From Vreelandella malpeensis (GTDB lineage Bacteria; Pseudomonadota; Gammaproteobacteria; Pseudomonadales; Halomonadaceae): a stretch of 64,000 bases of DNA. The position numbers and the translations under genes were made by a program. The notes beneath the pieces were generated by a model that was not told the DNA's origin, did no database searches, and worked only from the letters and a program-made list of their open reading frames with translations. Shown here piece by piece: positions 37,431 to 46,996 of this stretch (its first letter is position 1; each line of letters begins with the position of its first letter). Where the stretch lies: positions 186,001-250,000 of the forward strand of contig NZ_WHVL01000005.1 of the NCBI RefSeq assembly GCF_020622355.1. The letters run 5' to 3'.

Positions 37431-37466
37431 GTTTCAGTATAGGTCTTCTTTCAGTATAGGGGACGA

Positions 37467-38927
37467 TCAACTACCCAGGTCGAGGCACAGGTACTTGGTT
37501 TCCAGGTACTCCTCGATGCCCTGATGGCCGCCCTCGCGACCGAGCCCCGAGGCCTTTACCCCGCCGAAGGGCGCCATGGCGTTGGAGATCAAACCGGTAT
37601 TGATACCCACCATGCCGTATTCCAGCGCCTCGGCGACCCGCCATACCCGCGCCAGATCCTTCGAGTAGAAGTAGGAGGCAAGCCCGTACTGGGTATCGTT
37701 GGCCATCTCGATGGCGCTCTGTTCGTCGTCGAAGGGGAACACCGCGGCCAGCGGACCGAAGGTCTCTTCCTTGGCGACCTTCATCCGGTCGTTGGCGAAG
37801 CTGATCAGCGTCGGCGTGAAGAAATTGCCACCCAGCGGGTGCGGATGCCCCCCCAATAGCAGCTCGGCGCCGTGGTCGATGGCATCCTGAACGTGCTCGG
37901 TGACCTTCTTCACGCCATTCTCGTCGATCAGCGGGCCGACGTTGACGCCGGTCTTCGTGCCATCGCCCACGGTGAGTTCGCTGTTCATCGCCGCCGCGAG
38001 CTTTTCGCAGAAGGCGTTGATGACGCTCGACTGGACCAGGAAACGGTTGGTGCAGATGCAGGTCTGGCCGGCGTTGCGGAACTTGGCCGCCATGGCGCCT
38101 TCGACGGCCGCATCGAGATCCGCATCCTCGAAGACGATGAACGGGGCGTTGCCGCCAAGCTCAAGGGAGATCTTCTGGACATGCTGGGCGGCATTGGCCA
38201 TCAGCTCGCGCCCCACTTCGGTGGAGCCCGTGAAGGTGATCTTGCGTACCTTGGGGGAGTCGGTCAACGCCTTGGCGATCTCGGCGGCACTGCCCGGCAC
38301 CACGTTGAAGACGCCGCGCGGAATGCCTGCCCGCTCGGCCAGAAGCGCCAGCGCCGTCGCTGAAAACGGGGTCTGGCTGGCCGGCTTGATGACGATGGTG
38401 CAGCCGGCGGCCAGCGCCGCTCCCGCCTTGCGGGTGATCATCGCGGCGGGGAAGTTCCAGGGCGTGATCGCCCCGACCACACCGACCGGCTGCTTGGTGA
38501 CCAGGATACGCTGGCTCGCCTTGGCAGCGGGAATCGTTTCGCCGTAGATGCGCCGCGCCTCTTCGGCGAACCAGCGGATGAAGCTTGCGGCATAGGCGAT
38601 CTCGCCTTCGGCCTCCTTGACCGGCTTGCCCTGCTCATGAGTCATCAGCACGGCCAGGTCGTGCTGGTGCTCCATCATCAGGTCATACCACTTGAACAGC
38701 AGGTCCGAGCGCTCTTGGGCGGTCAGCGCGCGCCAGGCGGGCAGTGCTCGATCGGCGGCATCGATCGCGCGCTCGGTCTCGGCACGCCCCAGGCGCGGCA
38801 TGTCGCCCATGGGCTCACCGGTGGCCGGGTTGATTACCTTGATCTGCTCGCCGCTGTCGGCGGCCACCCAGCTGCCGTCGATATAGGCGAAGGGGCAGTA
38901 CAGCTGTGTCTCGTTGAGCGCTTCCAT
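37467..38927 (-). CDS. gabD: Succinate-semialdehyde dehydrogenase (NAD(P)+)
   Basis: Oxidises succinic semialdehyde to succinate, as in GABA degradation. The 486-residue aldehyde dehydrogenase has PWNFPAAMITRK for the cofactor, FTGSTEVGRELM, LELGGNAP with the catalytic Glu, and NAGQTCICTNR with the catalytic Cys. KTGVNVGPLIDENGV and EEFGP-like EETFGPLAAVF match GabD. The gene stands alone; no gabT aminotransferase is next to it, so the physiological substrate could also be glutarate semialdehyde or another aldehyde. Convergent with purH. Confidence 0.88.
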   Translation of the reverse strand: MEALNETQLYCPFAYIDGSWVAADSGEQIKVINPATGEPMGDMPRLGRAETERAIDAADRALPAWRALTAQERSDLLFKWYDLMMEHQHDLAVLMTHEQGKPVKEAEGEIAYAASFIRWFAEEARRIYGETIPAAKASQRILVTKQPVGVVGAITPWNFPAAMITRKAGAALAAGCTIVIKPASQTPFSATALALLAERAGIPRGVFNVVPGSAAEIAKALTDSPKVRKITFTGSTEVGRELMANAAQHVQKISLELGGNAPFIVFEDADLDAAVEGAMAAKFRNAGQTCICTNRFLVQSSVINAFCEKLAAAMNSELTVGDGTKTGVNVGPLIDENGVKKVTEHVQDAIDHGAELLLGGHPHPLGGNFFTPTLISFANDRMKVAKEETFGPLAAVFPFDDEQSAIEMANDTQYGLASYFYSKDLARVWRVAEALEYGMVGINTGLISNAMAPFGGVKASGLGREGGHQGIEEYLETKYLCLDLGS

Positions 38928-39031
38928 GACAGTCTCCCAACCGAAAGGTCATCTCTTGGTTCCGTGATCCCTTCATGCTAAGACGAAAAAGCGCGTTTGA
39001 CCAAATGTTTGCCCGGGCGCCGCCGAGGCGC

Positions 39032-39583
39032 CTAGTTGATGAGCGTGAGAAATTCCTGACGGGTCGCCTGATTGCTGCGAAACAGTCCGAGCATCACCGA
39101 GGACGTCATGCTGGAGTTCTGCTTCTCGACGCCACGCATCATCATGCACAGATGGCGCGCCTCGATCACCACCGCCACGCCCTTGGCCTGGGTAACCTGT
39201 TGGACCGCCTCGGCGATCTCGCGCGTCAGGTTCTCCTGGATCTGCATGCGTCGAGCGTACATGTCCACGATGCGCGCGAACTTGGAAAGCCCCAGCACCT
39301 TGCCCGTCGGGAGGTAGGCAATGTGGCACTTGCCGATGAAGGGCAGAAGGTGATGCTCGCACATCGAGTAGAGCTCGATGTCCTTGACCAGTACCATTTC
39401 ATCGGTCTGGGAATCGAACACCGCGCCGTTAATGATCTCTTCGAGCGACGTTGCATAGCCCGCATTGAGAAACTGCATGGCCTTGGCGGCTCGCGTCGGC
39501 GTATCGCGCAGCCCTTCACGATCCGGGTCCTCCCCGAGCGCGGTAATGATGGCACGATAGTGCTGGGCGATGTCGTCGGTCAT
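39032..39583 (-). CDS. folE: GTP cyclohydrolase I (type IA)
   Basis: First enzyme of tetrahydrofolate (and, in some bacteria, queuosine) synthesis, turning GTP into dihydroneopterin triphosphate. The 183-residue protein has the zinc site [11 protein letters not shown] and HLCMMMRGV, and [12 protein letters not shown]. Length fits the bacterial zinc type. The product pathway also supplies 7-cyano-7-deazaguanine precursors, which is of interest because a queuosine-mannosyltransferase homologue lies elsewhere in the window. Confidence 0.96.
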   Translation of the reverse strand: MTDDIAQHYRAIITALGEDPDREGLRDTPTRAAKAMQFLNAGYATSLEEIINGAVFDSQTDEMVLVKDIELYSMCEHHLLPFIGKCHIAYLPTGKVLGLSKFARIVDMYARRMQIQENLTREIAEAVQQVTQAKGVAVVIEARHLCMMMRGVEKQNSSMTSSVMLGLFRSNQATRQEFLTLIN

Positions 39584-39721
39584 GATGAGCCTCGTTCAAC
39601 CTGTAAAGCCGAATAGCGGGTAATTATGAGAACCGCTTATTTTACCTTACCCAGCCGCCAGGTGGCAGGGTAAAGCGCGGCCAATGCGCGTTTTACCCTG
39701 AACAATGAGCCACTTGGCCGG

Positions 39722-40693
39722 TCATGCCAGCCAGCGAGGCTGTTCGAGCTGCATGAGCTGCTGCTCGAGCTGGCGCAGGTGCTGGTCCCAGTGGCCGCGC
39801 TCGGCAAGCCACGGGAAGGCACGCGGAAACGCCGGGTCCTCCCAGCGCGACACCAGCCAGGCGGCATGGCGAACAAGGCGGTAGGCACGCAGCGGCTCGA
39901 TCAGGTCGAGCTCGTCGTCGGGAAAGGGGCGACTCTCTTCGTAGCCTTCACGTACTTCGCTCAGGGCCGCTCGCCACTCCTGGGCATCCTCGGGCAGCAG
40001 CATCCAGACGTCCTGGATCGCCGGCGCCATCAGGCAGTCGTCGAAGTCCACCAGCGTAAAGGCATCATCAACGCCGAGAATGTTACCTAGATGACAATCG
40101 CCGTGGGTACGAATGAAGTTCGCGCTCGACAGCGAATGCCGCTCGAGTGAGGTAAGCAGCCTGTCGATGATCTGCGGATAGACGCGGCGCTGCTGGGCGT
40201 CGAGCCACGGGCTCCCCATCACCTGGCTGCGCGCACGTTCGATATCGCCGCTCAGGTCGAGCGTTCGACGGTGCACGAACGCCTTGCGCGACGACTGCGC
40301 GTGAAGCCGGCCCAGCACTTCGCCCAAGGCGAACAGGTGGGCCGGATTGTCGAGCTCCGGGGCACGGCCCAAGCAGTGCGGAAAGAGCGTGAAGCGAAAC
40401 CCTTCAAAGCGATGCAGCGCCTGACCTCGCTGATCACGCCAGGGCGCGCCCACCGGCACTTCGGCGTCGGCGAGCTCCAGAAGAAACGCGTGCTCCTCAT
40501 CGATGGCGGCATCGCTCAGACGCTCCGGGCGGTAGAACTTCACCACCCAGCGGGTACGGTCGTCGTCCTGGAACATCAGCACGCGGTTTTCGTAGCTGTT
40601 GAGCGCGAAGGGCTCGTCGGCAGGATAGAGCCCAACGGACTCGACGGCGGAGATCACCGTTTCGGGGGAAAGCGCACTGAATGCATGGGCCAT
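39722..40693 (-). CDS. srkA: Stress response kinase A (YihE/SrkA family)
   Basis: A 323-residue aminoglycoside-phosphotransferase-like Ser/Thr kinase; in E. coli it counters death after Cpx stress. The active-site block is THGDCHLGNIL (Asp and Asn) followed by VDFDDC in place of DFG. The N-terminal lobe carries VVKFYRPERL. The start is ATG 40691-40693 because AGGAGG lies eight bases before it; nine more residues are in frame upstream. It is downstream of comF with a 28-base gap. Confidence 0.9.
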   Translation of the reverse strand: MAHAFSALSPETVISAVESVGLYPADEPFALNSYENRVLMFQDDDRTRWVVKFYRPERLSDAAIDEEHAFLLELADAEVPVGAPWRDQRGQALHRFEGFRFTLFPHCLGRAPELDNPAHLFALGEVLGRLHAQSSRKAFVHRRTLDLSGDIERARSQVMGSPWLDAQQRRVYPQIIDRLLTSLERHSLSSANFIRTHGDCHLGNILGVDDAFTLVDFDDCLMAPAIQDVWMLLPEDAQEWRAALSEVREGYEESRPFPDDELDLIEPLRAYRLVRHAAWLVSRWEDPAFPRAFPWLAERGHWDQHLRQLEQQLMQLEQPRWLA

Positions 40694-40721
40694 GACGCCC
40701 CTCCTGAAAAAAGACGCCATT

Positions 40722-41444
40722 CTACCAGTCTCGCCCGGGCGGTGTCCGTGCCGGCGCCCAGAGTTCCACGCACCGCACGCCTGCCCCGAGCGCCTGGCGG
40801 GCGAGCTCCTGGCCGGTCGCGCCGGTCGTCACTACGTCATCGACGATGATCAGGCGCTCGGGAAGGCTCTGCGGCAGAACGAACGCCCCGCGAAGATTCT
40901 CCAGGCGCGCCCGGCGATTGAGGGTATGCTGGGCCGGCAGGTGCTTGACGCACTGACCCTCGAAGCTTGCCAGCCCAAGCCTTTTGGCCAACTGCCGGGC
41001 GAGCCAGTCGGCCTGATTGAAGCCGCGCTCGCGCGCCTTGGCGGGGTGCATCGGTACGCCCATCAGCGCCGCCTTGGCGGTATCCGGCGGGCTTGTCAGC
41101 ATCAGCTCCACCAGTAGCACCCCGGCGCGGGTCGAGGCGTGGTACTTGAAGTCGCGCACCAGCGTCTTGACCGGTTCGGTATAGAGATAATCGGCGGTGG
41201 TTCGGGCCATGGCCGGTGGCTCGATCAGACAATGCCCGCAAAGACGTTCGGCAGAGTCGGCCGGGCTTTGCGATCTCGGCTCGGCACACATCAGGCAGGC
41301 ATCTGAGTTACGCGGCAGCAGCGCCTGGCACTCGTCGCACCAGCCCTTTTCGCTCGCCTGGTTCGACAGGCAGAAGGCGCAGTAGCCGGGCAATGCTTGC
41401 CGAAGCCGTTCCTCCACCCTCCTGAGCCACGTCGTGAGCATCAT
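40722..41444 (-). CDS. comF: ComF-family phosphoribosyltransferase-like protein
   Basis: A 240-residue protein with N-terminal zinc-finger cysteines (CAFCLSNQA...CDECQ, CLMCAEP, CGHCL) and a type I PRTase domain with IIVDDVVTTGAT. Homologues (ComF/GntX) are linked to DNA uptake or utilisation, with unclear enzymatic role. The first ATG follows AAGG by eight bases. Probably co-transcribed with srkA. Confidence 0.9.
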   Translation of the reverse strand: MMLTTWLRRVEERLRQALPGYCAFCLSNQASEKGWCDECQALLPRNSDACLMCAEPRSQSPADSAERLCGHCLIEPPAMARTTADYLYTEPVKTLVRDFKYHASTRAGVLLVELMLTSPPDTAKAALMGVPMHPAKARERGFNQADWLARQLAKRLGLASFEGQCVKHLPAQHTLNRRARLENLRGAFVLPQSLPERLIIVDDVVTTGATGQELARQALGAGVRCVELWAPARTPPGRDW

Positions 41445-41524
41445 ACTGTTCCCTTCTCAGCGGGATTTCCCGAGCCGCCATCTTGACTTAGCACGATAAA
41501 TTGATACCATACGCCTCGTCTTCT

Positions 41525-41609
41525 GCGGATGTGGTGGAATTGGTAGACACGCTAGATTTAGGTTCTAGTGCCGTAAGGTGTGGGAGTTCGAGTCTCCCCA
41601 TCCGCACCA
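41525..41609 (+). tRNA. tRNA-Leu (anticodon UAG)
   Basis: The 85-base gene begins GCGGATG and ends with an encoded CCA. The acceptor arms GCGGATG/CATCCGC pair. The anticodon stem CTAGA/TCTAG encloses TTTAGGT, giving UAG (reads CUA/CUG-type leucine codons). The long variable arm and GGTTCGAGTC-like T arm are typical of class II tRNA-Leu. Confidence 0.97.
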
Positions 41610-41795
41610 ATCACAGACAAGCTTCCCTTCGTTACAGCCTCTTCTTTCTTTGCATCCTCGCACGGCCTGCTCATCATCGAAGCATCTGGCCAATTCGCAC
41701 TACCTTATCCAGATTAACGACACCTAGATTAACGACACGCGGTCACGATGTCGCTACATTGTCACGGCACCCTTCAACACAAGAGGCACGATGCC

Positions 41796-42422
41796 ATGGA
41801 ATGGCTCGAGGAACACTCGCAGGTAATCACCGCGATCGCCAATATCTGCACCCTGTTCGTGTGGTTGTTCTACGCGCAACTGCTCTACTACAACTTCGCC
41901 CGCCAGCGCCAGCCACGCATCATCGTCAACCGGGGCAAGGGAACCGGTACCCAGGCACTCTGTCTGGTCAGCAACATGAGCAGCGAAGCGATCTACGTGC
42001 AGCACGTCATCGCGGTCCTGCATACCGAGGAACGAACCTACGAGCTCGACGTGGTGGAGCACCAGAAGGAGAGCGAAGAGGAAGACGACGACACCTTTCG
42101 CACGCACCAAGGCCCGCTGGGCTCCGGCGACTATATCCATCTTCAGTCCTTCGCCAAGATCGTCGATGAGCTCAAGGCTTACTGGGAGATCGACGAACAG
42201 GCACTCTCCCGCGAGGAGCTTCATCTTGAAATTCGCGTTGTCGCGATCTATGGCCCCGAGGATATGCCGGTCGGCGCCTCACGGGTCTTCAAGCTGAGCC
42301 TGGATGCCGAGCCGAACCGCCAGTTGATTCCCATCAAGATCGATACCCAGCGGATGTCGAGCCGGCGTGAGCGCAAGCAGGTGCTGGAGTGGGCCAAGAG
42401 CATCGAAAACCACAAGGCATGA
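41796..42422 (+). CDS. Hypothetical protein with one N-terminal membrane segment
   Basis: A 208-residue protein starting MEWLEEHSQVITAIANICTL. One hydrophobic helix spans about residues 10-32, followed by a soluble, probably beta-rich domain with the pattern LCLVSNMSSEAIYVQHVIAV. A very acidic stretch around 92-105 (SEEEDDD) is in the middle. AGAGG lies about ten bases before the ATG. I do not recognise the family. It lies between tRNA-Leu and an SDR gene and may be specific to Halomonadaceae. Confidence 0.7.
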   Translation: MEWLEEHSQVITAIANICTLFVWLFYAQLLYYNFARQRQPRIIVNRGKGTGTQALCLVSNMSSEAIYVQHVIAVLHTEERTYELDVVEHQKESEEEDDDTFRTHQGPLGSGDYIHLQSFAKIVDELKAYWEIDEQALSREELHLEIRVVAIYGPEDMPVGASRVFKLSLDAEPNRQLIPIKIDTQRMSSRRERKQVLEWAKSIENHKA

Positions 42423-42475
42423 GCGTGACCTCATGGCCGACTATTTGCTTTTGACCGCACACGCAGAACCGGTGC

Positions 42476-43237
42476 TCAAAGCCGCAGGCCGCCGTCGCAC
42501 TCGATGATGCGCCCGGTAAAGTAGTCGTTGTCGAACGCGAAAGCCACGCTCTGGGCGATATGATCGGGCTCGCCCAACCGATTCAGCGGTACGCTCTGCG
42601 CGATACGCTCGAGCATGTCCGGGCGCATCGCCGCGGTCATTTCCGTGGCCACGAACCCCGGCGCGACGGTCGCAGTACGGATGGCGTAGCGAGCCAGTTC
42701 CTTCGCCCAGGTGACCGTCAGCGCGTGAATGCCCGCCTTGGCGGCGGCGTAGTTACTCTGGCCCATGTTGCCGGCTTTCGAGATACTCGAGATGTTGACG
42801 ATGACGCCCCCTTCTCCCGCCTCGATCATGTGCGTCGCGGCCTCGCGCCCACACAGGAAGGCGCCGGTCAGGTTGACGTCCAGCACGCGCTGCCACGCCG
42901 TAAGCGACATGCGCTTCTCCACCCGCCCCTCCTTTACCTTGACGAGCATGGCATCGTCAGTGATGCCGGCATTGTTGATGCAGCCCGAAACCGGGCCGAG
43001 CTCGCCAGCGATGGCGGCGAACCCCGCCACGACCGAGGCCTCGTTGCTCACATCGACCACGAAACCGCTGGCCGCGAAGCCTTGTTCGGCCAGGCGAGCC
43101 ACCGCGGCGTCAAGCGCGTCCTGGCGGGTATCCAGCAGCGCGAGCCGAGCACCCTGCGCGCCCAGATGACGGGCCATGGCGAAGCCGAGCCCCCGAGCGC
43201 CGCCGGTGATCGCGATGATCTTGTTATCCACGTGCAT
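42476..43237 (-). CDS. SDR-family oxidoreductase (FabG/acetoacetyl-CoA reductase-like)
   Basis: A 253-residue short-chain dehydrogenase. The cofactor loop is TGGARGLG, NNAG and the catalytic Ser-Tyr-Lys (NISSISKAGNMGQSNYAAAK) are intact. It is close to FabG and to PhaB-type reductases, and NADPH use is not obvious from the loop. Substrate is unknown. AAGGA lies eight bases before the ATG. No neighbouring pha or fab gene is present, so the role in polyhydroxyalkanoate or fatty-acid synthesis is only a guess. Divergent from fxsA. Confidence 0.8.
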   Translation of the reverse strand: MHVDNKIIAITGGARGLGFAMARHLGAQGARLALLDTRQDALDAAVARLAEQGFAASGFVVDVSNEASVVAGFAAIAGELGPVSGCINNAGITDDAMLVKVKEGRVEKRMSLTAWQRVLDVNLTGAFLCGREAATHMIEAGEGGVIVNISSISKAGNMGQSNYAAAKAGIHALTVTWAKELARYAIRTATVAPGFVATEMTAAMRPDMLERIAQSVPLNRLGEPDHIAQSVAFAFDNDYFTGRIIECDGGLRL

Positions 43238-43357
43238 TCCTGCGTTCCTTGTTCGATGAGCCGCGCGCAGTCGTTGAAGAGGCCTACGCTCGGCGGCTGC
43301 TTGTAATCGTGTTTTCTGTCACCATAAAGAGTGTTTACGCTAGTGCTGGAGGCAGAC

Positions 43358-43849
43358 ATGCCCATCTTACTGTTCATCTCGGTGTTCACCCTACTCGATT
43401 TCGTCGTACTCTTCTCGGTGGGCAGCCATATCGGCCTTCTGACCACGCTGCTGCTTGTGCTGCTGACGGGCTTCGTCGGGCTGCACCTCATCCGTCGCGA
43501 AGGCGTTTCGGCGCTGGCGCGCGCACGGGCTCGGCTGCAGGCAGGCGAGCTTCCCTCGTCGGAGCTGTTCACGGGGGCTGCGCTGATCTTCGGCGGCGCC
43601 CTGCTCATGGCGCCGGGATTTCTGTCCGATGCACTCGGCCTTGCCTGTCTGCTGCCAAGCGCCCGCAGGCTGTTGCTCGGCGGCTTGAGCTGGCTCGGTC
43701 TCAAGGCCACCGTCGCCTCGCAGGCGAGCGCCTATCACCCCCATTCCCGTCCCGATCGGCCCGAACAGTCCGCCTCGCATGACGCTGGCGAGCCCACCAC
43801 CATCGAAGGCGAGTTCATCAGCCGTGACGATCCGCGTCACCGGCGCTAG
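43358..43849 (+). CDS. fxsA: FxsA family membrane protein
   Basis: A 163-residue inner-membrane protein with three to four hydrophobic segments (MPILLFISVFTLLDFVVLF, then GLLTTLLLVLLTGFVGLHLI and GAALIFGGALLMAPGFLSD), the FxsA core. E. coli FxsA prevents exclusion of phage T7 by the F plasmid when overproduced. The start ATG at 43358 follows GGAGG by six bases. The C-terminal tail is hydrophilic. It precedes groESL, as in many gammaproteobacteria. Confidence 0.9.
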   Translation: MPILLFISVFTLLDFVVLFSVGSHIGLLTTLLLVLLTGFVGLHLIRREGVSALARARARLQAGELPSSELFTGAALIFGGALLMAPGFLSDALGLACLLPSARRLLLGGLSWLGLKATVASQASAYHPHSRPDRPEQSASHDAGEPTTIEGEFISRDDPRHRR

Positions 43850-43899
43850 GGCTGCGACTTAAGTAGGTATGTCATAGGTGATTTTTTTGCCTTGCCGCC

Positions 43900-43927
43900 C
43901 TTGAAAGGTGAACGCGAGCCCCCACTT
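43900..43927 (+). promoter_or_regulatory. Sigma-32 (RpoH) heat-shock promoter of groESL
   Basis: The -35 element CTTGAAA at 43900-43906 and the -10 element CCCCACTT at 43920-43927 are separated by 13 bases. This fits the RpoH consensus (CTTGAAA, 11-16 bases, CCCCATNT). It lies about 140 bases before groES. Confidence 0.8.
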
Positions 43928-43946
43928 CTGGAGTCAGCGAAGATTC

Positions 43947-43962
43947 GGTATCCGCGGATACC
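43947..43962. repeat. 16-bp perfect palindrome in the groES leader
   Basis: GGTATCCGCGGATACC lies about 20 bases beyond the sigma-32 -10 box, so it falls at or just after the transcript start. A second hairpin GAAGGCG-CGA-CGCCTTC is at 43971-43987. It differs from the CIRCE element of HrcA. Confidence 0.7.
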
Positions 43963-44065
43963 ATAAACATGAAGGCGCGACGCCTTCGCTTCTCGGGGCA
44001 CGACCACGAGAATCCTTTTAAAGACTGCCCATTGGGGCTTTGACGAACCTCAGGAGAACGAGAGC

Positions 44066-44359
44066 ATGAATATCCGTCCCTTGCACGATCGCGTCGTTAT
44101 TCGTCGCACGGAAGAAGAACAGAAAACCGCTGGCGGCATCGTGCTTCCGGGCAACGCCCAGGAAAAACCTACCCGTGGCGAAGTACTGGCCGTGGGCAAC
44201 GGTCGTATTCTCGACAACGGTGAAGTGCGTGCGCTGGACGTCAAGGTAGGCGACACCGTGATCTTCAAGGATGGCTTCGGCGTCGAGAAACAGAAGATCA
44301 ACGGCGAAGAAGTCCTGATCATGAGCGAAGCCGACATCCTGGCGGTCGTCGAAGGCTGA
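44066..44359 (+). CDS. groES: Co-chaperonin GroES
   Basis: The 97-residue ten-kilodalton lid of the GroEL cage. It starts [14 protein letters not shown] and has the mobile loop [20 protein letters not shown], which binds GroEL. CAGGAGAACGAGAGC precedes the ATG. Directly upstream of groEL in the same operon, with a heat-shock promoter in front. Confidence 0.98.
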   Translation: MNIRPLHDRVVIRRTEEEQKTAGGIVLPGNAQEKPTRGEVLAVGNGRILDNGEVRALDVKVGDTVIFKDGFGVEKQKINGEEVLIMSEADILAVVEG

Positions 44360-44407
44360 TTTCATTGCCGCGACCCCTTGCTTTCACATTTACTTTTTTC
44401 GATATAG

Positions 44408-46063
<1,656 letters not shown>

Positions 46064-46094
46064 GCCCTTCCCCCCTCGACGTTCAACGTCACGA

Positions 46095-46125
46095 GAACCC
46101 CGCCTGGTGCGGGGTTCTTTCGTTT
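46095..46125 (+). terminator. Intrinsic terminator of groESL
   Basis: Arms GAACCCCGC and GCGGGGTTC with loop CTGGT, followed by TTTCGTTT. Confidence 0.88.
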
Positions 46126-46194
46126 GGGGCCACGCTGCGTGTGGCGAGCGAAGCGTGCTACCATGCGCGCTTTTCAGACGCTCAGGTCATTGCC

Positions 46195-46935
46195 GTGCTC
46201 TCCCGAATTCGTATCGTGCTCGTTCAAACCTTTCATCCCGGCAACATCGGGGCCGCCGCCCGGGCGATGAAAACCATGGGACTGTCCGAGCTCGTGCTGG
46301 TCAACCCGCGCGAGTTTCCAAGCATCGACGCCACGCGGCTTGCTGCCGGCGCCACGGACGTGCTGGAAAACGCCCGGGTGGTGAGTCACCTCGACGAAGC
46401 GATCCTTGACTGCGTGCAGGTGGTCGGCGCCAGCGCCCGCCTTCGCAGCCTGCCGCTACCCCAGTTCGATGAACCCGACGAGATGGCCCAGGCAGTGGTG
46501 CAGAACGCCGATCACGCGCCGGTGGCCCTGGTGTTCGGCCGTGAACGCTCGGGGCTCACCAACGATGAGATTCGCGCCTGCACTCACCAGGTGAGCATCC
46601 CCGCCAACCCCGAGTACGGCATCCTGAACCTCTCCCAGGCGGTGCAGATTCTGGCCTATGAGGTTCACCGGGCCTGGCGAAAGCGCCCCGAGAGCGCCTT
46701 TGCCTACCAGCGACCGGTCGAGGCCACTCCGCCGAGCCGGGAGCAGTTCGCGCATTTTCAGGCGCATCTGGGCCGCCTGATGCACCAGAGCGGTTTTCTC
46801 ACCCAGCCCCACGCCAGGACCGAGGAGCAGCTTCAGGCGCTGTTCGCCCGGGCCGAGCCCAGCCGCAAGGAGCTTTCGCTACTGCGCGGGCTGTTGAGCG
46901 CCTTCGAGACCTATCTGCCCCCTGACGAGAAGTGA
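46195..46935 (+). CDS. trmJ: tRNA (cytidine/uridine-2'-O-)-methyltransferase TrmJ
   Basis: A SPOUT methyltransferase adding 2'-O-methyl at tRNA position 32. The 246-residue protein has RIVLVQTFHPGNIGAAARAM (motif 1) and the trefoil-knot segments ALVFGRERSGLTNDE and NLSQAVQILAYEV. The C-terminal extension (from about 165) is that of TrmJ. The start is GTG at 46195, after AGGT; no ATG gives the correct length of about 246. It follows the groEL terminator as a separate unit. Confidence 0.92.
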   Translation: MLSRIRIVLVQTFHPGNIGAAARAMKTMGLSELVLVNPREFPSIDATRLAAGATDVLENARVVSHLDEAILDCVQVVGASARLRSLPLPQFDEPDEMAQAVVQNADHAPVALVFGRERSGLTNDEIRACTHQVSIPANPEYGILNLSQAVQILAYEVHRAWRKRPESAFAYQRPVEATPPSREQFAHFQAHLGRLMHQSGFLTQPHARTEEQLQALFARAEPSRKELSLLRGLLSAFETYLPPDEK

Positions 46936-46943
46936 TCCTGCAT

Positions 46944-46971
46944 AAAAATAGGCAGCCCGAAGGCTGCCTAT
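46944..46971. terminator. Terminator between trmJ and the antiporter gene
   Basis: Arms ATAGGCAGCC and GGCTGCCTAT with loop CGAA. The T-run on the minus strand is the clearer one, so it ends the antiporter transcript and possibly trmJ too. Confidence 0.85.
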
Positions 46972-46996
46972 TGCGTTCAAGCACGTTACGTTTCGC

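Noticed and set aside
41525..41795. tRNA-Leu considered as an attachment site of a mobile element
   Set aside because: No integrase nearby and no duplicated 3' end of the tRNA was seen in the window.
43947..43962. Palindrome in the groES leader considered as CIRCE
   Set aside because: CIRCE is TTAGCACTC-n9-GAGTGCTAA; this sequence does not resemble it.
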